From Christensenella sp. UBA4247 (lineage in GTDB: Bacteria > Bacillota > Clostridia > Christensenellales > CAG-1252), in assembly GCA_002395405.1 (NCBI GenBank), contig DGWX01000043.1, positions 1 through 16,231 on the forward strand: a DNA stretch of 16,231 bases. The letters run 5' to 3'. The notes beneath the pieces were generated by a model. The model was not told the origin of the DNA. It did not search any database and saw only the letters and a program-made list of their open reading frames with translations. Position 1 is the stretch's first letter. Every line of letters starts with the position of its first letter. A program made the position numbers and the translations under genes. Shown piece after piece: positions 1 to 8,099 of the stretch.

Positions 1-1
1 G

Positions 2-610
2 GCGTTTATCATCAAGCGTTTGCCACTCCGCTTCACCTACGACAACAACTATTTCAACGATAGATACCAAGGCATTCCGATCGGTGGTTATACCGCAATG
101 ATTGAAAAAATGCTCGACGGCGTTGAAGTGTTGCTTGACACGGATTATTTTGAGTTTATCAAACAAAATCCAAACGTTGCGGCAAAGACTGTATTTACCG
201 GCGCGATAGACGAGTTCTTCGGCTATAAGTTCGGCCCGCTTCAATATCGCAGCGTTCGCTTTGAAACGGAAGTTCTTGATGAAGAAAACTACCAAGGCAA
301 CGCCGTCGTCAATTATACCGAGCGAGCCGTTCCATACACGCGCATCATCGAACACAAACACTTCGAGTTTGGCAAACAACCCAAAACGGTCATCTCTCGC
401 GAATACAGTAGCGAGTGGAAACTCGGCGTTGAGCCATACTACCCTGTGAATAACGAACAAAACAATGCATTGTTTGCGAAGTATCATGAACTTGCAACCA
501 CTCGCCCGGACGTCATCTTCGGCGGACGTCTCGGACAATACAAATACTACGACATGGACAAGGTCATCCTTGCCGCATTTGAAACACTAAAAAAAGAAAA
601 TCTTAAATAA
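2..610 (+). CDS. glf: UDP-galactopyranose mutase, C-terminal part (5' end outside window)
   Basis: This flavoenzyme interconverts UDP-galactopyranose and UDP-galactofuranose in the cytoplasm, supplying galactofuranose for surface polymers. Only about 200 C-terminal codons are present, out of roughly 370 in the family. The reading frame is open from base 2 (AFIIKRLPLRFTYDNNYF), so the FAD-binding N-terminus lies upstream of the window. Recognisable family blocks are RFTYDNNYFNDRYQGIP with GGYTAMIEKML, then IIEHKHF, REYSSEW, and the C-terminal GGRLGQYKYYDMDKV, which contains the active-site arginine and the tyrosine/aspartate pair near the flavin. The gene stops right before the ribosome site of the glycosyltransferase at 621, so the two are probably co-transcribed. 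Its base composition is noticeably richer in G+C than the next three genes. Identity is secure from the motifs; the start cannot be seen. Confidence 0.95.
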   Translation, partial: AFIIKRLPLRFTYDNNYFNDRYQGIPIGGYTAMIEKMLDGVEVLLDTDYFEFIKQNPNVAAKTVFTGAIDEFFGYKFGPLQYRSVRFETEVLDEENYQGNAVVNYTERAVPYTRIIEHKHFEFGKQPKTVISREYSSEWKLGVEPYYPVNNEQNNALFAKYHELATTRPDVIFGGRLGQYKYYDMDKVILAAFETLKKENLK

Positions 611-620
611 AGGAGCAATT

Positions 621-3248
621 ATGGCAAACAAAATCAAAGTTTCGATTATAATGCCTATTTATAATCAAGAAAAATATATCAAAGAGTGTTTGCAAAGCGT
701 TAGTGATCAAACTCTAAAAGATATAGAAATCATCGTTGTAAATGATGGATCCACAGATTCATCAATGGAAATAGTTAGAAAAATCGCCAAAAAAGATAAT
801 AGAATAACTATTATAGACAAAGCCAATAGTGGGTATGGCAATTCTGTCAACATGGGACTTGATAAAGCAAATGGTGATTATATAGGTATTGTAGAAACAG
901 ATGATATTATTTCTTCTACAATGTATGAAAAGCTTTATAATTTAACACAAAATGGCACAATTGACCTTGTAAAAGGCAATTTCTACGATTATTATTGCAA
1001 CGCTGACGGCTCAAAATATGCTATTGTCAATGAAGAAAGAAAAACTGTTGTAGAAAACAAACCTTGTAACGTCCGAACAGAACAACAAATTCTCTGGGGA
1101 CATCCTTCGGTGTGGAGCGCCATATATAAACGCTCGATGATTGAAGAGAATCATATTCGTTTTATAGAAGCAAAAGGCGGCGGCTGGGTTGACAATCCTT
1201 TCTTCTTTGAGACTTTGTTCCATGCCAATCAATATGTATGGACAAGTGAACCACTTTATTATTATAGAAAAACAAACGCGAATTCATCGTCTAACAATAT
1301 TTCAAATCCGGTTCTACCATTTGAGAGAATGTTGGACAATTTGGAAGTTGCAGAAAAAAATCACTTCACAGATCTTGAGTCATTAAAATTCTTATACTCT
1401 CGCGCACTCATGTACATGACAGGTGCAAGATTTGAATGTGATTATGGTACCAATTTTGAAATTATAGATAAATATGCACAAAAATTGATGAGAAAGTGCC
1501 ATTCTGACGTGTTCGATTCAGAGTTTAACACCCGCGATAGATTTGAGTATTATACAAACGCCTCCCCTATTAAAACTATGCTTTATGGATGCCCAAAGAT
1601 TTTGATTTACAATTGGGTGCCATTTGACAACGAGAAAGGTATAGGCGGTGGCGTTACTGTTTACTGCAAAAATCTCGTCGAAACAATACTTAAAGAATCT
1701 CCATCTACGCAAATTTACTTCTTATCAAGTGGTTTTTCATATGATGCCACAAGAACTAATACTTATATTAGACCAATAGATAATATTTTTGGCGAACGTG
1801 TACACCAGTTTGAGATTGTAAACTCCCCTGTTCCTGCCGATCAGTGGTTGATATATAGAAACCCAACTATTGCTTTTGAGTCGGAAATACTTAAAAATTT
1901 AATTAAAGGATTTATAGATAAATTTGGTGAGTTTAAAGCAATTCATATCAACAACATAGAAGGATTGTCACTTGATGTATTAGATTTAAAAGATTATTAT
2001 CCTAATACAAAATTTGTATATTCCATTCACAATTATAATTCTATGTGTCTAACAGGATTCTATTTCCAAAGACACAATCATTGTATTTGCAATCCAAACC
2101 ATACAGCACAAGATTGTTTGAAATGTTCTCGCGTTAATATCGGCAAAAACACACCTGATATTGTTTATCAACGTGGGAAACTTGGAGTTGATCAAGAAAA
2201 ATGCATGGTTGATTCTATATGGGAAAAGGCCCTTGGTCTTGATCGACTTTTCAAAGATGCTACTCCTGAACAATTGGTTGAATTTGAAAAGTTGGCAACA
2301 GAAAAAATAAACAAAAATTGTGATCATATTTTGGCAGTATCAAAACGCGTCTATGATATTGCCGCCGATAACGGATATGATACAACAAAAATGCACGTGT
2401 CATATATTGGCACAAAAGTTGCACGCGGACAAATTGGTCATTCAACTGCAAACAAAAAAGACTATCTGCGTCTTGTTTTCCTTGGCAATGATTTAAATTA
2501 TGAAGAAAAAGGATATCCATTCCTTTTAAATGCTTTGAACAAACTCGACAAGGAATGTGCCTCAAAAATTGAATTGGTGTTTACAACTCGTAGCAAAGAT
2601 TATAAAAAGATTTACACAATGCTTCCTAACTTTAAATCAACCAAAGTATATAACGGATATACACACAAAGAGCTCAAAAAGATATTGGAAGATTGTGATT
2701 TAAGCATAGTTCCTGTGCTTTGGGAAGATAATCTTCCTCAAATTGCAATTGAATCTATTGCGTATGGTGTACCTGTTTTGTCAAGTGATGCAGGTGGCGC
2801 ATCTGAACTTTGTGACAGCAATATGTTCAAATTTGAACACGGTAATACAACGGATTTCTTGAACAAACTAAAGATGTTCTCAAGTTATCCAAAGTTAATC
2901 AATGAGTATTGGAAATATCATCATGGACTTGTTACTCTTGAGAATCATTGGCAAGAACTCAATAATAATTTTTTCAACATCGATGATGTTCAGGTTGCTT
3001 TGTCCAAACAGGATTTGGCAACGCTTTTGCAGGAAAACAGTTTTCTAAAGCGGTATTTTAATGGTGAAACTAAATATGTTGACAATATTTCATATGATGA
3101 CAAAAAATTATTGTCTATCAATAAAGAACTTGAGCTTTCCCCTGATAGTAAATATTTTAAACTGATTAGAAAACTCAATAAAATGTTTCCGAAGGGATCA
3201 AAACGCAGAAAATTGCTAAAACTATTTATTCCTAAGAAGAGAGGTTAA
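621..3248 (+). CDS. Two-domain glycosyltransferase (GT2-like plus GT4-like)
   Basis: An 875-residue protein with two glycosyltransferase domains, likely adding two successive sugars to a lipid-linked polysaccharide repeat at the inner face of the membrane. Residues 1 to about 320 are a GT2/GT-A domain: VSIIMPIYNQEKYI, VVNDGSTD (D42, D46) and the metal-binding acid cluster ETDD at 92-95. From about residue 326 (KILIYNW) a GT4/GT-B domain begins with a glycine-rich loop (GIGGGVTVY). Its C-terminal donor site reads WEDNLPQIAIES (701-712), an acid-x7-E signature, followed by GVPVLSSDAGG. A cysteine/histidine cluster (C476, C488, C490, H494, C499, C502) inside the GT4 part may bind a metal. The last 35 residues are very basic and could sit on the membrane. 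The start is supported by AAGGAG at 610-615, five bases before ATG. Sugar specificities are unknown. The gene is strongly A+T-rich. Confidence 0.88.
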   Translation: MANKIKVSIIMPIYNQEKYIKECLQSVSDQTLKDIEIIVVNDGSTDSSMEIVRKIAKKDNRITIIDKANSGYGNSVNMGLDKANGDYIGIVETDDIISSTMYEKLYNLTQNGTIDLVKGNFYDYYCNADGSKYAIVNEERKTVVENKPCNVRTEQQILWGHPSVWSAIYKRSMIEENHIRFIEAKGGGWVDNPFFFETLFHANQYVWTSEPLYYYRKTNANSSSNNISNPVLPFERMLDNLEVAEKNHFTDLESLKFLYSRALMYMTGARFECDYGTNFEIIDKYAQKLMRKCHSDVFDSEFNTRDRFEYYTNASPIKTMLYGCPKILIYNWVPFDNEKGIGGGVTVYCKNLVETILKESPSTQIYFLSSGFSYDATRTNTYIRPIDNIFGERVHQFEIVNSPVPADQWLIYRNPTIAFESEILKNLIKGFIDKFGEFKAIHINNIEGLSLDVLDLKDYYPNTKFVYSIHNYNSMCLTGFYFQRHNHCICNPNHTAQDCLKCSRVNIGKNTPDIVYQRGKLGVDQEKCMVDSIWEKALGLDRLFKDATPEQLVEFEKLATEKINKNCDHILAVSKRVYDIAADNGYDTTKMHVSYIGTKVARGQIGHSTANKKDYLRLVFLGNDLNYEEKGYPFLLNALNKLDKECASKIELVFTTRSKDYKKIYTMLPNFKSTKVYNGYTHKELKKILEDCDLSIVPVLWEDNLPQIAIESIAYGVPVLSSDAGGASELCDSNMFKFEHGNTTDFLNKLKMFSSYPKLINEYWKYHHGLVTLENHWQELNNNFFNIDDVQVALSKQDLATLLQENSFLKRYFNGETKYVDNISYDDKKLLSINKELELSPDSKYFKLIRKLNKMFPKGSKRRKLLKLFIPKKRG

Positions 3249-3251
3249 ATT

Positions 3252-6005
3252 ATGAGAGATCATTATGATATTGGTATAGTAGGATGGTGGTATAATAATA
3301 ATTATGGTGCGAACCTAACTTATTTTGCGCTCAATAAAGTATTGAATAATTTAGGATATAGTTCTCTAATGTTACATGAAGCAACAGGCTTACACCACAG
3401 AAAGAATTGGGGGAATGAACCACAAATTAAGTTTGCAAAAAAACACTATGCTACTACTGCGCAGATTGATTATAAAAACATGAAGTCATATAATGAGGTT
3501 TGCGATATTTTTTTAGTTGGAAGTGATCAGTTGTGGAATAGTCTTATTGGACAAGTAAATAGTGATTGTTTTCTTGATTTTGTTGATGACAATCATCCAA
3601 AGATTGCTTATGGAACATCATTCGGCAATAGAGGTAATAGACCAAGATTAGAAGAAGAATTAAAATTATACAAAAAGCTCTTAAATAGATTTAATTCTAT
3701 TTCTGTCAGAGAAGATTATGCTGTTGACATTGCAAATAATTTGTATGGCGTTCAGGCAACGCACGTCATTGATCCCGTTTTTTTAATTGATAAAAAAGAA
3801 TATGAATTTTTAGCGGATGATGCCGACATTCGGCCGTCAGGAGATTATTTACTCGCGTTCCTTTTAGATATAACTGAAGAAAAAAAACAACGCGTTATCG
3901 AGATCGCAAAAAAATTAAATAAAAAAATTGTTGTTGTAACAAACCCAAGTTATCAAGATAATAATAATTTAGATTATTTTTTTGGTAAAGAAGATGTTGA
4001 GCTTTTACCATATAAAGACAATTGTATTGAAAATTTTTTATATGCATATAAAAATACATCTTATGTTGTCACCGATAGTTTTCACGGCACTTGTTTTTCG
4101 TATATATTCAAAAAAAACTTTTCCGTTTTTTTAAATTATAACAGAGGCGCTGATCGTTTTATTTCTTTACTAAACATGTTGCAATTACAAAATCGCGTAA
4201 CAAGCACTGTTCTTGGTGATGCAATAGATTTAAGTAATATAGATTTTACAAACTCTGAAACTATTATAAATAATAGGAAAAAAGAGAGTATGTGTTGGCT
4301 CATAAATGCATTAAGCATTAAGCCTTCTATTAAATTAGATAATACGCATATACCCTCTGAACTTAAAGCCTTGCATGAAAATTGTGATTTTATAAAAATC
4401 CGAACTCTTGTGACTTTACTTCATAATTATGGTATAAAACATATTGTATTGTCTCCTGGTGGAAGAGATGTCCCAATAATAAGGATGTTTGAATATAATG
4501 AGAATTATTTTAAATTACACCGAGTTACAGATGAACGCAGTGCTGCATACTATGGATTGGGTCTTGCTACACAATTACGGCAACCAGTCGCCTGCGTATG
4601 CACAAGTGGTACTGCTGTTAGCAATTATTTACCTGCTGTTACAGAAGCATATTATACAGGTATTCCTTTGATCTTGATTACAGCAGATAGGTATGGCATC
4701 TTCCTTAACCACGGTGAAGATCAAACAATACCTCAAAAGCACATATTTGATGGGGTAATAAAAAAATCCATATCTCTACCTGAGACCACCGGGTACTATC
4801 CTGAATATCAAACAAGAAGAGATATTTCTGATTGCATATTGGAGGCAACTCATAATGGCAATGGCCCTGTTCATATTAATGTTCCAATAAACAATATATC
4901 TATAGGTGCAAACGTAGCCCATGAGCATTGGAAACTATTGCCATTTATTCATCCTCATATTCTCAGAGCGAGCTTTTTAAATGGGCCGGAATCTATGTTG
5001 TCATGGTTAGATTGCTTGAAACAATCGCAACGCATTATGTTGGTATATGGACAAAATGCTTCTTTAACGGAACAACAAAAGAAATGGGTAGATCTATTTA
5101 CAGAACGATTTAATTGTGTAGTATTGACAGATCACCTCTCGAACTATAATAATAAATATTGTTTGAGTCCTTTTAATATGCTTAATAACATAAATCAAGA
5201 GACATTCAACAATGAGTTGGCACCGGATATTTTAATTACTGTAGGTGGAAAACGTTTAATGAATGATCCGTTGACATTTAAAGTAAGAAATTGTAATAAA
5301 GGAATTAGGCATTGGTCAGTAACTCCGGATGGGAAGATTAAAGACTTTTATTTTAAATTAACTTCTGTTATAGAATCAAGCCAAGATTATTTCTTTAAAT
5401 GGTTTGCAGATAATGCAGCCGAAAGCAAGAATAATGAAGTCTATTTTAACAAATGGTTGGATTTCTATAATAAATATAATACTTATAGACCTATCAATAG
5501 CTTCAATGCGCATTATATTCAAAGGGCATTATGCAAATCATTGCCAGCAAATTCAGTCTTGCATTTGGGTGTTGGACAAAGTTTCTTTGATATTAGACGA
5601 TATACACTAAATAAAAACATTGAAGTTTTCTGCAATATGGGCACAAATGGGATTGATGGTTGCACTTCCACCTTTATGGGGCAATGCGCAATAGAAAAGA
5701 ATAAATTGTGTGTTTTAATTGTAGGAGACTTATCATTCTTCTATGATATGAATAGTATTTGGAATAAAGAATTGTCAAAAAACATTAGAATTCTACTCGT
5801 CAATAATAATGGGACAGATTTATTGCGTAGCCACAATTTAAAAGCCGTTTCCTCCGTCCATAACACTATTGCAGAAGGATGGGTTAAGTCAACGGGCTTT
5901 GACTATATATCAGCAAGAACACCTGAAGAATTTGATAAGAATTTGCCTTATTTCCTTAGCGATAAACCAAATAAAGCATTATTCTTTGAAGTTTTATGTG
6001 AATAG
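3252..6005 (+). CDS. Polysaccharide pyruvyl transferase-like domain fused to MenD-like thiamine-diphosphate enzyme
   Basis: One uninterrupted 917-codon frame carries two enzymes. Residues 1 to about 360 resemble the polysaccharide pyruvyl transferase family (CsaB/PF04230): GWWYNNNYGANLTYFAL, VGSDQLWN (89-96) and TDSFHGTCFSYIF (274-286). The usual RLH of CsaB-type enzymes is SFH here, so true pyruvyl transfer is uncertain. Residues about 375-917 are a full-length MenD-like domain: SPGGRD (401-406), DERSAAYYGLGLA with the cofactor-activating E428, TSGTAVSNYLPAV, TADR (477-480), GGKRL (665-669), GIDG (800-803) and the ThDP/metal motif GDLSFFYDMN to NN (825-852). MenD condenses isochorismate with 2-oxoglutarate for menaquinone, but no other men gene is nearby and some substrate arginines are replaced (F779, M796). 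A role in making or decorating a surface sugar is more likely. GAGG lies seven bases before the ATG. The gene sits between a glycosyltransferase and a dehydrogenase in the same operon. Confidence 0.85.
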   Translation: MRDHYDIGIVGWWYNNNYGANLTYFALNKVLNNLGYSSLMLHEATGLHHRKNWGNEPQIKFAKKHYATTAQIDYKNMKSYNEVCDIFLVGSDQLWNSLIGQVNSDCFLDFVDDNHPKIAYGTSFGNRGNRPRLEEELKLYKKLLNRFNSISVREDYAVDIANNLYGVQATHVIDPVFLIDKKEYEFLADDADIRPSGDYLLAFLLDITEEKKQRVIEIAKKLNKKIVVVTNPSYQDNNNLDYFFGKEDVELLPYKDNCIENFLYAYKNTSYVVTDSFHGTCFSYIFKKNFSVFLNYNRGADRFISLLNMLQLQNRVTSTVLGDAIDLSNIDFTNSETIINNRKKESMCWLINALSIKPSIKLDNTHIPSELKALHENCDFIKIRTLVTLLHNYGIKHIVLSPGGRDVPIIRMFEYNENYFKLHRVTDERSAAYYGLGLATQLRQPVACVCTSGTAVSNYLPAVTEAYYTGIPLILITADRYGIFLNHGEDQTIPQKHIFDGVIKKSISLPETTGYYPEYQTRRDISDCILEATHNGNGPVHINVPINNISIGANVAHEHWKLLPFIHPHILRASFLNGPESMLSWLDCLKQSQRIMLVYGQNASLTEQQKKWVDLFTERFNCVVLTDHLSNYNNKYCLSPFNMLNNINQETFNNELAPDILITVGGKRLMNDPLTFKVRNCNKGIRHWSVTPDGKIKDFYFKLTSVIESSQDYFFKWFADNAAESKNNEVYFNKWLDFYNKYNTYRPINSFNAHYIQRALCKSLPANSVLHLGVGQSFFDIRRYTLNKNIEVFCNMGTNGIDGCTSTFMGQCAIEKNKLCVLIVGDLSFFYDMNSIWNKELSKNIRILLVNNNGTDLLRSHNLKAVSSVHNTIAEGWVKSTGFDYISARTPEEFDKNLPYFLSDKPNKALFFEVLCE

Positions 6006-6013
6006 GTAGCGCA

Positions 6014-6802
6014 ATGGAAATAATACTTAAACCTAAAAATATTATAATAATCGGCGGCGCCGGCGGTATTGGTTTTGCAATAGCGCAAAAGCTTCTGGAT
6101 TCCGGTGCTCATAGTATAATATTAGCTTCTCGAGATCAAAAAAAATTGCTTTCTGCAAAAGAAAAGCTATCTTTTTCAGAAAATCAACACGTTTACTGTT
6201 TATCTTTTGATATCACTAAAATAAACAGTCAAACTGCTTTTTTTGAGGATGCACAGAAATTGATTGGAGAAGAGAATCAAATTGATGGTCTGGTAATATC
6301 TAGTGGCAAAAATTTTGACGGTTCTAATTGGAAAGGCTTTAACATATCGGAGTTCGATTGGGATCAAATAATGAATACAAATCTAAAAGGCGTATTTTTT
6401 TTAATGCGGAATTTTGCCAACAAGCTCCATTCCAAAGGAATCAAAGGCAATATTTGCATTATTTCATCTGTAAGTGCGCATAGAGACTTATTATCGGTTT
6501 ATCAAATTTCGAAACTATCCGTATCTAGAATTGTGCACGCATATGGGAAATACCTTGCTGAAAGAGGAATCATATTAAATTGTATTGAACCGGGCCCTGT
6601 TTATACAGATATGATGCAATGGCTTGAGAAATATACGGATGGAGTTAGACCGGGTATACCATGGCCGGATTCGGCAATTCATCGGTTGGTCAGGCCGGAG
6701 GAAATTGCTGCAATGGTCTTTATCCTTATGAGCAATCTTTCCGAGATGCTTTCCGGAAGTTGCATTCTTGCCGGAGGCGGAACTAAATCAATTTTTCCCT
6801 AA
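6014..6802 (+). CDS. Short-chain dehydrogenase/reductase (classical SDR)
   Basis: A 262-residue NAD(P)-dependent oxidoreductase of the FabG-like classical SDR type. The Rossmann loop GGAGGIG is at 14-20. An NLKGVFF segment holds the structural asparagine. The active site has S151/S152 and Y163-x3-K167 (YQISK), followed by NCIEPGPVYTDM, which carries the usual PG after the catalytic strand. The chain ends in the family's C-terminal GG element (GSCILAGGG). Length is normal for the family. It starts eight bases after the MenD-fusion stop codon with only a weak ribosome site (AGGTAG), suggesting translation coupled to the upstream gene. Its position suggests that it reduces (or oxidises) the product of the MenD-like enzyme or a sugar intermediate; the substrate cannot be read from the sequence. 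The gene is A+T-rich in its first two thirds and richer in G+C toward its end, at the edge of the locus. Confidence 0.9.
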   Translation: MEIILKPKNIIIIGGAGGIGFAIAQKLLDSGAHSIILASRDQKKLLSAKEKLSFSENQHVYCLSFDITKINSQTAFFEDAQKLIGEENQIDGLVISSGKNFDGSNWKGFNISEFDWDQIMNTNLKGVFFLMRNFANKLHSKGIKGNICIISSVSAHRDLLSVYQISKLSVSRIVHAYGKYLAERGIILNCIEPGPVYTDMMQWLEKYTDGVRPGIPWPDSAIHRLVRPEEIAAMVFILMSNLSEMLSGSCILAGGGTKSIFP

Positions 6803-6814
6803 TTCATAATGGGT

Positions 6815-8098
6815 TCAACCCATCCCCTCTTCCATAATCCTTTTCATAATCGGAATATCCGCGGGGCAGAAGGAATAATTCGGGATCTCGCTCGGCTCGA
6901 TCCAAGCGATCGCGTTGTTCTCCATCGAGCGAGGCGTTCCGCTTTCGATCGTAGCGTAAAAAATCGTTAAATGTACGGATATATCGGGATAATCGTAAAG
7001 CGTTTCCGTAAAAACGTTTCCTACTCGAACGCTTACGCCGATCTCCTCTCGGCATTCCCTTTCGAGCGCCTGTTCGAGGGTTTCGCCCGCCTCGGCTTTC
7101 CCGCCTACGAACTCCCAAAGCCCTGCGCGCGCTTTGCCCTCGGGGCGGCGGCAGATCATAAATCGATCCCCGTCTTTGATAAACGCGGCAACGACTTCCA
7201 CGGGGCTTTTCCCCTTCTCTCCGTATTTTTCTTCCGTTTCGCGAAAATACTTTTCATACGCTTTTCGGCAATACTTTCCGATCGCCGCTTTTTCGGGATC
7301 GGCGGAAAAATCGTAAGCTCCGTTTACGCGCATAAAATTCATTAGTCCGATCCTGAACGCGTCCGTTGGGCATAAAAAAGAGCAACGCATACAGCCCACG
7401 CACTTGCCGCCGAAACGGAATTTTCCGTCTTCATATGAAATATTGCCGACGGGGCAATTTTTGACGCACTTCATACACGCCACGCATTTATCTTTTTTGA
7501 CCTTGAAAAACCGACCGTTGAAGCGCATGCCCCACCGCTCGATTTTGCAAACGCCGCAAGCGATTTTCGACGCCGCGCCCGAGCGCATTTCGCGTTTTTC
7601 TCGCTTCGAGATGGCAAACGAATCTTTATCCATTCTTTTCTTTGCCGCGGCAAACATTTTCGCCGCCATCGCGTCCGAATGGCGAAAAATCATGTTATAG
7701 GGCATTACGTAATGGAATTCCCCCATGATCTCGTATCCTTTTTTCGCAAGTATGCGCGCGGGCGCGAAAGACGAACGATCGTTCAAGGAAAGGGGTTCGC
7801 CGGAAGATTTCAAGAAATAAACCTTCGGAGCGTTTTCGCCCTTTTGCCCCTCGGCGCCCCTTTGTTCGCCTTTGAAAGAGGGGAGATTCCGAACGAAGTT
7901 CATAACGTTATAAGGAGCGTTGAATCCGTGTATCGGGTAAGCGATCACGAGAACTTCCGGTATTTCTTCGGGAATTTCGATTCCTCGCTCGATGCGGAAA
8001 AGAGAAACTTGCTCGCCCTGCGCTTCGAGTTTTTCCTTCAAATACACCGCGCAGCGATACGTATTCCCCGTTGCGGAAAAAACAGCGATCCCGATCAT
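6815..8098 (-). CDS. EFR1-like flavodoxin/2x[4Fe-4S] ferredoxin protein fused to Nudix hydrolase
   Basis: A 427-residue chain with three parts. Residues 1 to about 155 form a flavodoxin-like fold with the FMN phosphate loop SATGNT (8-13) and an AYPIHGFNAPYN segment. Residues 205-243 carry two [4Fe-4S] motifs (C205, C208, C211, C215 and C233, C236, C239, C243, each ending in CP), as in EFR1-family ferredoxins. C181 and C184 form an additional CxxC just before them. Residues about 299-427 are a Nudix/MutT-type hydrolase with a perfect Nudix box from G333 to V355 (G-x5-E-x7-REC-REEIGV) and the MutT-like RRPEGKARAGLWEFVGGK lead-in. A protein of this kind could move low-potential electrons and also hydrolyse a nucleotide such as an oxidised dNTP; the shared task is unknown. 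The start ATG follows GAGGAGA inside the end of the upstream gene, with one base between the genes. It is last in the galK operon. Confidence 0.9.
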   Translation of the reverse strand: MIGIAVFSATGNTYRCAVYLKEKLEAQGEQVSLFRIERGIEIPEEIPEVLVIAYPIHGFNAPYNVMNFVRNLPSFKGEQRGAEGQKGENAPKVYFLKSSGEPLSLNDRSSFAPARILAKKGYEIMGEFHYVMPYNMIFRHSDAMAAKMFAAAKKRMDKDSFAISKREKREMRSGAASKIACGVCKIERWGMRFNGRFFKVKKDKCVACMKCVKNCPVGNISYEDGKFRFGGKCVGCMRCSFLCPTDAFRIGLMNFMRVNGAYDFSADPEKAAIGKYCRKAYEKYFRETEEKYGEKGKSPVEVVAAFIKDGDRFMICRRPEGKARAGLWEFVGGKAEAGETLEQALERECREEIGVSVRVGNVFTETLYDYPDISVHLTIFYATIESGTPRSMENNAIAWIEPSEIPNYSFCPADIPIMKRIMEEGMG

Positions 8099-8099
8099 T

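Noticed and set aside
4377..6005. True menaquinone-pathway MenD
   Set aside because: It is fused to a polysaccharide domain, lies in a sugar locus with no men genes, and some substrate arginines are replaced.
6809..6823. Small palindrome ATGGGTT-C-AACCCAT at the convergent junction as a terminator
   Set aside because: The stem is short with almost no loop, there is no T-run on either side, and it overlaps the Nudix stop codon.
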